Origin: Pseudoscleropodium purum
Taxonomy: Eukaryota > Streptophyta > Bryopsida > Hypnales > Brachytheciaceae
DNA length: 64,000 nt
Reading direction: 5' to 3'
Assembly (NCBI GenBank): GCA_963969395.1
Contig: OZ017795.1
Coordinates: 20,689,063 to 20,753,062 of the forward strand
In this document: in pieces, positions 33,672 through 46,100 of the stretch
How positions within the stretch are numbered: the stretch's first letter is position 1
Layout: every line of letters begins with the position of its first letter
The notes under the pieces: generated by a model
Seen by the model: the letters and a program-made list of their open reading frames with translations, nothing else
What the model was told of the DNA's origin: nothing
Databases searched by the model: none
Made by a program: the position numbers and the translations under genes

Positions 33672-34892
33672 GCCTCCTGGTTGGTACGCAATCTACCTCT
33701 ATTCAGAGCCCTGATATCTCTGTTGCTGACATGTAAATCTCAATGTCTTTTCCTCATTAATGTTCTATTTCTTTTCATATGTAAGAATGGGACCTGATTC
33801 TTCCGTTGAAACTAAAACGGAGCCTGTTGCAATGCAACAAGACATCCAAGGTTTCATTTGAGAAGATTTCATTCTAAAAGGTTTCATTGAGAAAGATGTT
33901 TTGATGTCAGTAGGATTTAGCAAAAATGACTAAATGGAGAACTGTGTGCATGAAACCGTGTCAGAGTTTGCATTTAATTTTTTAGAGATAATACTCTTTC
34001 CGGTTCTGCAAGCATTTTTATGGTGTGATTCATGTTGTAATCTGCTGATATCTCAACGTCTTTTCTCGACAAAGGCCTTACCACGATTACTGATCCTGGT
34101 TGCCCCTTCAGTCTACGTCTGAGCTAAATTGCTTATTTTGTTCATTCTGCAGTGAAGCTTCTGTTCGTGGAAGAGGTTGCTGCTCGGGCATGCAGTTTCA
34201 GCTGAAAACGTTAAATGGTAACCAGCTCCAGCCCTTTCAACTAAGATTGAGCAGCCTTGTCGAGAGCCCGAGATAACCGTGTCGCCTTTTGCAGCCGGGA
34301 GGGTCCCTCTCGTGCGCAGTCCAGTTTTCTGAAGGAAAAACGTAGAATCATTCAGATCTGGAAAATGATCATTGATTATTTAGCACCAGGAACTGAAGGG
34401 AGCCAGTGGCTTCAGTTAACTGGATTGGAAGCCCGATTTCTAGGCTGTGCATATGACATCAATTTAAGCCAAGGAACAATGGTTGTGCGGGACAAATATA
34501 TTGTGAAATATCGAAGTCTGCAATGTTGGACCGCTTTGTTTTTCCGGCGATCACTTCGCTTCATGTCATTGTCTTCTTCATCATCAGAAATTGCGGAGGT
34601 TCGGTTGATCGACAGAAGATTAATATTTGAAGGGTGGAATGCATTGTTATTTCTATTCTGGATGGAAAATGACTGCCCACAAGAAAATCCAGTTCGTATT
34701 TGGTACGTCCATGCATCCGCACATGCTATTTAATCTTCTTATTGCTCGTCAGTACCAGGCTTGGGACCTTCAAAAGTGTCTACTTCACTATGTTCAATTA
34801 ATCAGATGCCTATCATGAGGCAACAATTTTATAACGACCACCACATAAACTATTCATGCCTTTTGCATTGGATGTAAAGATTCATCCGTTTA
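33672..34892 (+). other. 3' UTR and flank of MAP65 copy A
   Basis: A spliced 3' UTR is possible: GTACGCAATC near 33684 as donor and TTCTGCAG near 34152 as acceptor. Open frames here (for example 34257-34733) show no family signal. I searched this stretch for an exon like copy B's last one (LEFSFEERR) and found none. Confidence 0.4.
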
Positions 34893-35010
34893 AAGGCTCT
34901 CTTTTTTTTTGCAACAAATCGGCGAACCATTGCATTAAAAACGACGGTGAAACAACCAAGCCAGAAGGCTGGACATGAAGAGGTAAGAGCACTCAAAAAA
35001 TTTGAGAAAA
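34893..35010 (-). mobile_element. LINE 3'-end fragment 1
   Basis: On plus, a T-run is followed by GCAACAAATCGGCGAACCAT and TGCATTAAAAA, then CCAAGCCAGAAGGCTGGAC. This matches the 3' tail layout of the LINE at 35472 (T-run, AACAAATGG, ACCATTGTATTAAAAA, CCAAAGGTTGGAC). It is therefore the minus-strand poly(A) end of a related, heavily truncated copy. Confidence 0.65.
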
Positions 35011-35471
35011 GGACCCAGTATAACTATTTATGGGAGGGGCTTGCTTGTGCCAAATAATTTTTTAGTGTAATCTATGTGCCAGAACAACAGAATGGAGCCA
35101 TATATTATCGAATTTAGTGCAGATTACTAACAGCACGCTCAGGTTTGTGTTTGGCGCCGATGTAAGCTTTTAGTTGTGCTGCGTGGCTTGAATTGAGAAG
35201 TGACTTCCATAATGCATTACGCATTTTGAATAAAATGCAAGGCCTAGCTAGTATGGGAAAATACCTTATTGTTTCTAGAAGTTCAAATCAACCAAAGAGA
35301 GGAGCCCTGAAGCGGAGTCCATATAGTACGAATGCCTTGGAATCTTCTATGTGTGGCTATACCAAAATTACATTTAGTGAAATCAAAGCAAGAATGAGCT
35401 GCAATTATGGGAGACTGGTCTAGAATGTAATTTAGAATCAATTGGGCATAATTCTAGATTTCTTGGGCCCG
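35011..35471. other. Spacer between two LINE ends
   Basis: A short open frame at 35193-35423 has no family signal. The stretch may be body of LINE fragment 1 or pre-existing spacer. Confidence 0.3.
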
Positions 35472-37740
35472 AGGTTTTTTTTCTTTTTTTTGATAACAAA
35501 TGGAAACCATTGTATTAAAAACCAAGTAACCGCCAACCAAAGGTTGGACAAATGAAGAGAAATGAGCAAAATAACAAAAGGAATGAAACCTACAAGAAAG
35601 AACAAACAAGCGGACCATCCTTATTCCAAGTAACGGAATTGACAAACTAAGAGGCTAAAGCATGGTCATAAAGCCAAATTCTTCTAAAATTACAACCAAA
35701 TACTATCAACCTGGTGTGGCCTCCATCGAGCCACAAATTCAAACTTGAGTAGCGTTGTATGACTTGTGTCCAGAATAGAGTTCCAAAGACTATGTTGAAG
35801 AAGAAGAGTGGGCCACCAATCTTGAGCAAATACCTTATGATTCCACATAATCTAGCACATCCAAAGAGCTACTTTTTGGATGATTGACCACATAGTATGA
35901 ATCCTATAGAACAACCTGGGAACAAGAGAGACAAGGATGCATTGTAAAGCATCAAGATGGAAATGAGGGACCAAGATTGGAGTTGCACCTCTGAAATATA
36001 TAGTGAACAATAGTTTGGGCATAATCCCAGATTTCTTAGGCGTGCGGGCAACCAAAGAATTGATGCGCATGAGTCTCAATATTATTAGGAGTGCAACAAA
36101 CACAATCTGTGTCAATACCCCATAGAGCAATCTATGCCTCTAAGAGTTGACAACTGTGGCATTGTACTAGATAGACCAAATGAAAGTTGCATCCTTTGGG
36201 GGTAGTGCTCTAAGCTAGATATCCTTCTAGCTAGGGAAGAAATCATTGCGTAAAATATTTGGCCACTTAGAAGGACTTTTCCATCTACCTAGATCAAATT
36301 GCAAAGATTTGATAATGCCTGAAAACAAAAGAGGAGGTGAGAAGCCTCTACCTTTTTTTACTTGGGTAACCCGTACGTGTTAGACCATACCTCTGTGGAT
36401 TGATATAGAAACAAGGTTGGGAAAGAAAGAGAGCTGTCGAGATTGACATTACACTATCGCACGAACCACTCCGTGGAGGAAGGATATTGTTTGGACATGT
36501 GGCTAAAAACCATCAAGTATAGGTGTACAGATCAGCTAGAAAATTTCAAGAAGTATGTCAATGGGTAGGCCAAAGATGCCCGCCCATCACTAGGGATGGT
36601 TAGTCTTGGATTAACGATTAGTAATTGAAACCAATTGTCTGGAATTTGTTAAATGAGGTGAAAGCAATGATTACTCTCTATTGAAGATAGTAGAAATTAC
36701 CTAGAAATCGAATCCCAAGTCTTGAAGTGATTAGTTTGACTATCCCACAGATCCCGAATTGAACACATCCCGACCTTAGCCAATGTTCTAACTCTATCCA
36801 CAAAAAAGTTAAAATTAGAGCCAATGAAGCTTGTGGAACACTAGTTGCTAGTGGAGAGAACCTCCGCGGCACTAAGGGGAGGCGATAGCTCAATAAGTTT
36901 GATGATGTTCTTCCAAGTTGAAGTGATTATATCCTATACTTTGGATCCTCCTAATGTAGATATACTTTGGATCCTCCTAATGTAGATACTTTGTGAATCA
37001 TAAGACACCCCGGAGAAGAGAACCAAAATCCTGATTTAGAATGGGGTGTCATGCGATTAATGCAATATCTCAATAAAGTTTTGAGATTAGAGATGCCAGG
37101 TTCGATTGCTTACAGTATCCACTTCGCGAGCAAGGCACTGAGAGCCACCTCAAGGTCAAGCAATTGCAATCCCCCTATGGACTTGGGAAGACAACAATCC
37201 TCCCAACTAACTCTGGTTCTCAACAAGTACTCCGCTCCACACCATAAGTAATTGCGCATGCTCCCTCTTGCTTGACGAACTGCTTGAAGTGAGACAGACC
37301 ATATGGCTAGAAAGTAATAGATGGAGAATAAGAGAATTGCATTGATGATGAGGGCTTGGCTTGCTAGAAAAAGTCGTTGTGTCGACCAATAATTTAATTT
37401 TTTAGCAATTTTCTGATGGAGGACTGCATCAACATCAACAGTGTCAAGGGAGATGCCAAACGGAGTGCCCAAGAGCTTGGAAAGAGACTTGGGGGAACCC
37501 AAGTAATTCCAAAGTTTTGCAGCCAATCCAGGGGAAGGATGCCCAAGAAGCAGTATCCAATACTCTTCGACCAATTGATGACTAAACCAGAGGCAGAGCC
37601 AAAACAGTGAATGAGATCGACAGCGTTCTTTAGGTGAAGCTCTTCACCTAAAATGGAGACCTCATTGTCTGCAGCATATTGGGATAAGAGCTGGGATTCC
37701 GCACTCTCTGCTTACCGAATACCCTGAATTTTACCCTGAC
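35472..37740 (-). mobile_element. Degenerate LINE (non-LTR retrotransposon), 5' truncated
   Basis: Read on minus, pieces follow LINE order. A reverse-transcriptase palm segment near 37690-37600 reads QLLSQYAADNEVSILGEE, where the family's YADD is now YAAD, then GSASGLVINWSKS. At 37574-37110 comes thumb-like PKSLSKLLGTPFGIS, LNYWSTQRLFLASQALIINA and RVSWEDCCLPKSIGGLQLLDL. At about 36130-35850 a zf-RVT-like stretch includes GIDTDCVCCT and ETHAHQFFGC in shifted frames. The element ends in a poly(A) tail, seen as a T-run at 35472-35490. Stops and frameshifts make it dead. A 26-bp internal tandem duplication lies at 36935-36986. It lies between the two MAP65 copies. Confidence 0.85.
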
Positions 37741-38547
37741 TTTCGTCTGCCCTCCCCGCCCGAGGGCTTTTCAGGTATCGAAAGAAAAGAAAATTTGCTT
37801 TCGAATTCCGTTAAATTGTCATTTATTTCGCTGACTTCAATATTTTAAATTTACTAGCAATAGTTTGTACGCCGAAGACAAAAGTGCAGCTTTTATCTAT
37901 CCTCCGCAAATTGTATACCATTTTTAAAGATTCAGTTTTGTACAATCTGCAATGCGACGGTAACCAGCTTGTAATGGAGCTCCGGACTTCTTCCGTCACG
38001 GCGTATTCAAATTTCACTTTTTTCACATCAATTATGAAAAATCTGCTGCGCATGTCACGGAATTTTACATCCAGGTTGCAGATGTATTGGTGCATGTGTA
38101 TAATGAATGATCACATATTCACATCGACGTGCAGCAATGGTAATAAAATGTTCCATCGGCAATTTGTCCAAAAAGAGTACTGTACAGGAAGCTTACGCAG
38201 TACAAAAAAAAGTAACGAGAATCGTGAGCTTTTACATCGAAACTGTCCAACAGTCACGTTCTTCACCACAGTGCCAACCTGACGTTGGCCCATAATGAAG
38301 TGTCAATTGCATGAAATCCTACAGCCTTCCAAGGCTGATAATCAGTCATCCTCTACCGCATGAAGTCACTAAGTAAATTAAAGAAATCCTATCGCGCTGG
38401 AGGGGGATACCGCGATCTCTGGTACTGAAGCCAGTTGAGCAGACTGGTATATATAACAATGAAGATATTCACTATGGACGTGAAAGTTCCGAAATAAAAA
38501 GAAAAATGTACAGAGAAGAAAACCAAAATTGAACTACCGGTTGCGCT
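37741..38547 (-). other. Spacer and MAP65 copy B 3' UTR
   Basis: No coding family is recognised. The part nearest 38547 is expected to be the 3' UTR of copy B; the rest separates it from the LINE. Confidence 0.35.
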
Positions 38548-41500
38548 TTAGCTTTGAGCACCCATCCAAAACCCAGTTTGCAAGTCCCCATAGGGTACAC
38601 TGGCCCTGCGCTCCTCGAACGAGAATTCAAGGCTCTGCTGCATGCGAGGAGTTGTATTCTCCAAGTCCCCAACACGGGGAGTGCTTGGAGTGGTCTTCAT
38701 GGGACTCTTCAAATAGGCAGCAGCTGAGGGCGTGGTAGGTCTATTTGAGGCAGCCCGGTTAGCGGCATCATCCACGTGCAATTGCTGCAACGCCGCTGCA
38801 GGAGGAAAAGGAGACAAAGGTTGGCGAGGAGCTACAGCTTCTTGTGCTTGCGGCTGACTACGAGCAATCACACCATTCTTGCCACCTAATTGCATAAAAT
38901 GACTAAATGAGGGTGGGCATCAAGACGACCAAAAGTACTGTTGCTGGAAACTGCAGACTAAACTACGAGCTGCCAGCATCGACGACGTTCTCACAGAGCA
39001 GCAAAACAAACTCCAGCATTGCAGGGAAGGCAGCCTCCACTGCTCCAGGACTCCACTTGAAACTGATTTCATGGAACTCATCTCCCTAGGGACGCAAAAG
39101 ATTTAACCGTGTTGATTAGAGTTAATCCCGACACGTGCCTGCAGCTCCACGAAGACTACCGAAATCGAGAGGAAGTGGGAGCTGACCCACCTGCAGAGCT
39201 CGCGTCGTCCTTGTTGATTGAAACGTAGTTAGAAGGGGCAGCAGGCCTTGGACGCCCAGGCTTAAGCTCTTTCGCGAAGTGTCCCATTCGTGTAGTATTA
39301 CCGTTACGAGTGAACTCCGGAGTTCCTGGCTGCATTATAGCATTGCCAAGTGATAGTCGCCTATTCGGGACAGTTTGTTGACTGCCACCAATACTGCTAG
39401 CTCGGGAACCGATACCAGCTCTTCTCGGGTTGATAGCGTTCTTGCTAGGGCTAGGCTTCGATCCGAAGAGACTCTCCTTCTCATTTAACAGTTGGTCTTG
39501 TAGCTTCCTCTGATCCTGGAAAGACAGAATAAAATGATTATTAGAAGAGTAACAATGTTGGAAGCTCAATACCGATATCAAGTATGTACGGAAGTCAATA
39601 CTAAGAACAGTCAACAAATTAAGGATATTCGCTAATTACCCTCATTCGCCGCTTCTCCTCCTCTTTCTCTTCTCTAAGATGATTGTACTCATTCAGCATT
39701 GCCAGAAGTCGTACCTGCCAACCAAAGCAATCACCACAAATCAGAACGGAACCGATTAACAATAGGTCGAACATCTATTTCACGGTCTCTTAGAAATATA
39801 ATAGACCATGCGCTTCTTACCCCATCAAACATAAACGGGACATTACGATCCTCTTCCCAAGCTCTTGTCTTCTGTGTCAATGAATCCACCAGAACTGCGT
39901 TGATTGAGAACATCAATAAGTAGGTCAGATACCGGTAATAGAATAAGTGAGGACGTTGGTAGGGAATAATTCAAAATGGAAATGAAGGAAATAGCGTCTA
40001 AAAGACAGAAAATGTACGAACTGAAACAGGAACAGGCGCTTCAAGTACCTGGAAGTTTGGCAATGGCGGCACGAGCCCTTTCTGCTCGTTTGAGGTTGAT
40101 GTGAGCACCTTTGCTTGCGAAGCGATTATCATCCTGCGACAGCCCCATGCCCGTCAGCTCCCGTGCAAAGTGATACCAGAGATTTGGAGAAAAACAGCCA
40201 AGATGTGGAAGGAATAAAATTTACCTTCTGATAGTCTTCAAGCCACCCCTCTTCCTCACAAGCTGACATCCATTTCTCCATGAGTACCATAATATCCTTC
40301 CTGCTGGCTACTTCTGCCTTTGCTTTGCAAATCTCACCCTCCAGATTCGTGAGGAGATCTGCTGCGTCGACAATGCCTGATTCAATCAGTGCAACGAGCT
40401 TGTCCTCAGCGGTGTTCGGATCCGCCTCCAAATGCGCATTCCTACAAACCTCTTCCAGCTCCATACGCTTCTTCAGCACGAGCTCCTTCATCTTGCTGGT
40501 TTTCAGCATTTGAAGTCTTTCAACCTCCATTTCCGCCTGGTTCATGCATAATCCCGTTAAAAAATTCCAGCATACAAAATGGTCAGACTGCCGGGCGCAT
40601 CAGTTCACCATAAGCCAACAACCTGAACGATCATCCGTCTAACTAGTCACTACAAGTTATTGTTTCACGGAAACAGAAATGAACTGACCTGCTCGATTGT
40701 TTCCAAAGAGAGGGAACCGGGAGAGGTAATTTCATCTTCCTCAGCCGCGATGTTGCAAGTGACATGTTCAAACATTTGTTGTTCATATACTGGAGTATCC
40801 ATCAGACTCCACAACTCTACCATCGAGGCGCCAAGTTCTTTAATCTGAGGTAATCAAGGACTAGTGTTAAAAGAAAAATTCTCTCAAAATAGAGTATGTC
40901 AGCATAAGATAGACAATGATCTCTTCCACAGCAAACGCAATGCTAATTAAGACTCTGTACAATCCTACCAAAAGTCCATGGAGAGAGAGTACATAGATGA
41001 GTAGCAACCTTTAAAATTCGTTGCTTCTTTTCAACCTCTAAAGTCTGAATAGTCTTCACAAGCAGGTCTAGCGTATCATTGCTGATACTCTTTGGCAGAC
41101 CCTTGGCATCGTCCAGACTAGGGTGAACTTCGGAAACGAGTTGAAAGAAGTCCATGCCAAGTACGGAGCAGGATTGATGGATCAAGTTAACATACTCCAG
41201 CACTTTGTGCACCCGTTCACTCTGTCAAAACCAGAAAAAATTCAATGAATTCTACGTTGGTTTCTCAGGGGTCACAGCGGTATACCCATGGATCAACTAG
41301 CACTTCAAACGAACTATAACTGGGAAGTGCAAGCACCACGTTGTCAACCACTAGAGGAGGAGACTTTGTTAGACGACCTATAAATACCTTCTCCTTCTGG
41401 AGCGTTGCTAGCTGAACATGATACTCCTCTAGTCTCCTAATCGTTAGATCGTGCTCTTCATCAGAATACATATCTCCATAGTTGGATCCTGCGATTTCCC

Positions 41501-42148
41501 CACAAATATTGGCAATCTGCGTTTTCACTTCTGCAAACTGCTTGGCACGTTCCTCTTTCCTCTTGCGGAGCTCTTCTAAGTGGGGTCCAATCGAAGCAAC
41601 CTGCTCCTTTAAAGTACCGCCGCGTCTCTCCTGCAATGACTTACGTAAAGAGAATTACAAACCGGCAGAGAATAGTTCGAAATGTACGAGTCCTGTCGGT
41701 AACTTATCCAATTCATTCCTTGAAATCGGAAACCTACTTGCGCTGAAACTCTCAAATTAGCGAGAAAGAAACTCACTCGCTGACTGAGCGTGGGTTCCCC
41801 AAGAGCAGAAAAGAGTGCAGCGAATTCGCCTTCCGCACTAGCAAGAGTCTGATGCAAACGAGCGCGATTCTGACTGGCGTTATCCACTTTGCGTCTGTAA
41901 ACCTCCAGACACTCTTGCTCCAACTGCAATAGCATTTTGTCTCGCTCGGAGTCGCTCTCACCAACTTCATCCCAAATGTGCTGCAGAGAGAATGTCCATC
42001 AGAGAAGAAGTGGTGAAGAATAATGAGTAATTCTTGAACAAGTTATCGAGGAAACTTCAGAAACCAAGACTAGTAAGCACACCTGAAGCTCACGAAGCAA
42101 CGAACCGCAAGTCGTATCCACCTGCTGCACTCCAGGTTGCTGGCCCAT
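38548..42148 (-). CDS. MAP65: MAP65 family microtubule-bundling protein, copy B
   Basis: Eleven coding exons on minus (42148-42083, 41980-41777, 41630-41388, 41221-41009, 40844-40689, 40536-40225, 40133-40049, 39894-39821, 39714-39640, 39515-39191, 38885-38548) join in phase to 696 aa. The start is MGQQPGVQQ, then [20 protein letters not shown]. Coiled-coil parts match copy A. The core is [56 protein letters not shown]. The tail has GSKPSPSK, RRLSLGNAIM and NYVSINKDDASSAG, and the last exon ends with TTPRMQQSLEFSFEERRAS, like the EYSFEERR end of MAP65-1-type proteins. Exon lengths equal those of copy A in most positions. The 312-nt exon 40536-40225 corresponds to two exons in A. Read-through of the last donor would give a short APTSSRFR end, similar to copy A's terminus. 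Confidence 0.95.
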
Positions 42149-42169
42149 TGCAAACTCTTTCGTTGTCAC

Positions 42170-42539
42170 CTAAAACACCACAATTAAAAAATCCTCATGA
42201 AACCGCACGCCTTGGAATCCAACAGACCCGTAATCAATTCAACAATAGACACCGAATCAATCACTTGCCAAACCTTGATCACCACCTCAAGAAAATCCCG
42301 CTCAAACATTCAAAAAAATCCAACCAAACCAAAAAAATCAAAATACAAAAACACTGATACAAAATCTAATCAAGAAATCTAATCGATCTCCAACACCATA
42401 ACCATTACCACTCACGACCACAGGACCAAAAATCCTACCCAAAACCCCAAGAACGACCACTATTTATACAAATACACACACATTCAAACCGATCTCCGAT
42501 GCTACTCCGCGGACAGAAATACTAAAATCCCCACCATAC
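42170..42539 (-). other. Probable 5' UTR intron of MAP65 copy B
   Basis: On minus, donor GGCAG/GTATGG at 42540/42539 and acceptor TTTTAG/GTGAC at 42170/42169 lie 21 nt before the start codon. The leader exon would lie at 42540 to about 42700. Confidence 0.5.
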
Positions 42540-42962
42540 CTGCCAATCGATCGAGTCCCCAAGCAAGAACAGAAAGCTCCGAGACACATAAACACCAGTC
42601 CCTTCGAAAACCTCGGAGGACGCCTTCCTTCAGTAAGTTGTGAGCTCTTAGCGGATGCTGAAAGAATGGAGGTCGCATACGCTGATGGATCCACCAGTAC
42701 ACACGGCGAGAGTTTCAATGGGAAGCGTAACGGCCGAATCTGTGTTACCCCGGGCGGCGCTACTGATTAAAACCGAGCAATGCGAACGTTGAGATTGAAT
42801 CCGAGTTGTTGGGGGGGCGAGTAGAGAAGGAACGGGAAGGAGGGAAAACTGGGAAGAAGGCCGTTGGGAGAGGGATGATGGCAGCGTGACTTTCGAATGG
42901 GGCGGACGAAGTGCCGTTTTTCTGTGTCGCTTTTTTTTCATCCTCCCGGAGGGGTTTTCATT

Positions 42963-43010
42963 CATCCTCGGGGGCCATCCTCGGGGTCATCCACGGGGTC
43001 ATCCACGGGG
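42963..43010. repeat. Four ~12-bp GC-rich tandem units upstream of MAP65 copy B
   Basis: CATCCTCGGGG is followed by a second like copy and two CATCCACGGGG copies. The units are in or near the copy B promoter. The DNA becomes AT-rich just beyond them. Confidence 0.75.
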
Positions 43011-43139
43011 CATTTAATGGGCGCCGTCACTGTTCGAATTTCGGAGGTTCTTGGCGTGGAAAGGATTGGTGAGAGTCATTACAATTTGAAAGGCATGGAC
43101 ATCCGCAGTACAAAGAAGCTCTTGACGACAAATTGTGGA

Positions 43140-46100
43140 TGAAAAAGTTTGTAATGTCCGAAAAAGCAAAAGGGAGTTGTTCATTTCTTGTTAGGATGCC
43201 TAATTTTATGTTGGATTTTGTCGAAGAGCGAGTAAGTAGAAAATAACTTCGACCAGTCTTATTGAGGATTTAAGGTTGGACTTCCATGTGGTCGGAGTAG
43301 GCAAACTTTCAAATAAAACTGACCATTTTTAGTACATGGAAGTGTGCAATATTTGCAAGGGGAGAATTGGAATAGTTTGTTGGCATTATTATAGAGAGGA
43401 GTATTTAAATTGTGAAGGAAAATTAATTTCAACATTAGACTTTAGCTTTTGAATTGCTTTTAGATTATAAACAAGACAAATTAAGCAACACCTGAAATAC
43501 ACTATTTTTCTACTCAGAAGACAAAGCTACTCCTCAAATATAGTTTTTCTCTACACAAATGGAAGTGTAAACATTGTGGAAGTCAACCAAAGCTATTTTG
43601 TTTCCAACACAACTTGGAATTTTGTTTCTGATTTCAATCCCGTATGGAAGTCTATTCTAAATATTTATTCACTAAGGATCCCTCATTGATCTCCAATAAG
43701 TCAGCTTGAATAAAAAAAATCTTATTTATTGTTTAATGAATATTCTAAAATCTCTTATTTTTATTTTTAGATACTATAGGATATTTAATTATAGAATTTG
43801 AAATTATTGAAAATAGTTGTATGCAAAAGTAACTCTAATAAATAGAAATACTACATGTAATACAAGAAAGAGGGCACATTTGGATACAATTATCTTCTTA
43901 TGCAACATTTACCTAGGGCGTTATTTAATGGGTACCATTGCTTGAAAATTTCTTGAAAAGTTTAGTTTAGAATAAAAAGATGTTAATTTCACACAATTTA
44001 AAAGGCATCAAATAGAGTTGTCTACAACAATCCTTAAGAGGAGAAAAAATTTAGAGCTTTGTTCCAAAAAAATCTTTTGAATTAAACAAAAGAACTTATC
44101 ATTTACCAAGGAAGATCAAACTCAGAATATTTGAATACATCTTTTGAATAGAAATTCCTAATTCATAAAGAATGGCATAGTTACAATATGTAAAATTACA
44201 CACTCCAAATTTTGAAGGCAAGTTTTTATAGTCATACATGAGCACTGGAAAAAAAATTGTCTTCACTGTGGCATTATTCTCAAAACAACTTGAATTAGAT
44301 ACATAAATGAACCACTCTTTAATAAAAGGATTTGGTATTTTGATGTAGCGAACTTTTGTTGCTCACGTAGACATGTTCTAAGAGCATCTTCAACATTGCA
44401 CGTTAAAACTAGCATGCTACAATTTCATATAATTATTTGAAGAACCTTCCAACCTTTTGTTTTCCACCCTTACAAACCAAATGTATTCCATTAGGAGTGA
44501 ATTGACAAAATCACATATTGAAAGTAGGAAGAGTCTAACTATATTTAGATTTGGCAAATCTATTTTTAACATTGTAGGATAGAAGCGTGTCTTGAAGAAC
44601 ATTTGGAGAGACTCACAACATTTTCATCTACTTTGCCTAAATATTAAACCTTCCTACTTTTGAGTCTTAGATGCTTTGTTATAAAGATCATTTTTTGAAC
44701 ATCAAAATTAGTCATGTTTGTAGAAATGAAGCAATATCCTTGGTCAAGAAATGAAATTTGTTCAGCATTGATTTACAATGGAGAAAGACAAATCACAAAA
44801 AAAAATTCATTTGTCATTTGATGAAGGAAATAACATATAGTCAATATGTTTTCCCAAATTGGACTTGAAATGTTGATTAATAAGTCATGGAGTGTTTTTA
44901 ACAGTAATCTTGCAATTAAATTAACATAGTAAGATCATTTAATATCTTCAATTTAAATGAATATGTCAATCTACAAAATTTTAGTTCATGGTATTAGCTC
45001 AAACAAATCTAAACTAACTATGAACTTTTCCACTATTCACTCAACTTCATATCTATATGAATTTATTATATTTATACATTGTCTTGTGTTGATAAATATT
45101 TGTCATTAATACTAAAGATTTTAATAATTTAATAAAAATATTCAGAATTCATCTTGTGTACATCCAAAACATCCAAAACACTTTGATCTCCTTTAAATAC
45201 ACTAATTATATTTTAACACCTTGAATTCAAACCTTGCACACTTCTTATTATAACGATTTGTTGGATCTTTTGTGTAGATAGATTTGAGTGGTTACTTCCT
45301 TTCTTTTGGGAATTGAGAGGTTGGGCTTTTTGTTTTTTCAAATTATACTTCAAGTGCAAGGTTCTTTTCAATCAAAGATTATCAAGGCTTTTCATTGAAT
45401 TGTTCAATATATGCAATCTATTGCTATTGTAGATGTCATTTAGATTTGTAGATTCAAATACTCTGTGGAATTTAATGATTTCTTATAGGCAAATGGTTAT
45501 ATTCTTTCATTATATACATGCTATGCTTATCAATAGAAAAGCCATGATATTCATTTGAATGTATAACATGTAGTGATGCAACCTCAATTGTTTGTTGATG
45601 CACTTGTCAAATTTAGTTGGTTTCCAAATTCATATTGAGGAGACATGCTAGGATGTTTGAAAATAATATGTAAAACTTGAGTTCTGACTTTCAAAATCCC
45701 CTGGCAGTCTTGCAAATTTTCTTTATAGATTAAGAATACTTTAGTGAAGATATTTGTTGGAAACCTAATGGAAAAGTATATTGTATTTAAATTGTGAATA
45801 AAACCTCTAAGCAAAGATCTTTTATTTTAAATGTTGAAAGATGCTACACTAGTACTAAACTTTTTAGAAAAGATGTTTTGGGAGGGGATTTAGCTAATTA
45901 TTTTGCTATAGAAATTCAAGTATGAAAAAAAAACTTGGTTGGTAGATTTTAAAGTCAAAAGAATATTATCAAAATATAAATAGAGAATTATCAAAGTAGA
46001 GTGTAGCCAATTATTTAGTCTTATTTTGTAAAGAAAGCCATTAGAGGAATTCTAGAAGGTCGGAAAGGCTGTTTCAAGCTAGTGCTCTCCATAGTCCCTT

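Noticed and set aside
33266..33691. Minus-strand 141-aa open frame
   Set aside because: It is antisense to the last MAP65 copy A exon, an artefact of its Ser/Pro/Ala-rich tail.
34257..34733. 158-aa plus-strand open frame as a gene
   Set aside because: It lies in the probable MAP65 copy A 3' UTR, has no family signal and no supporting splice context.
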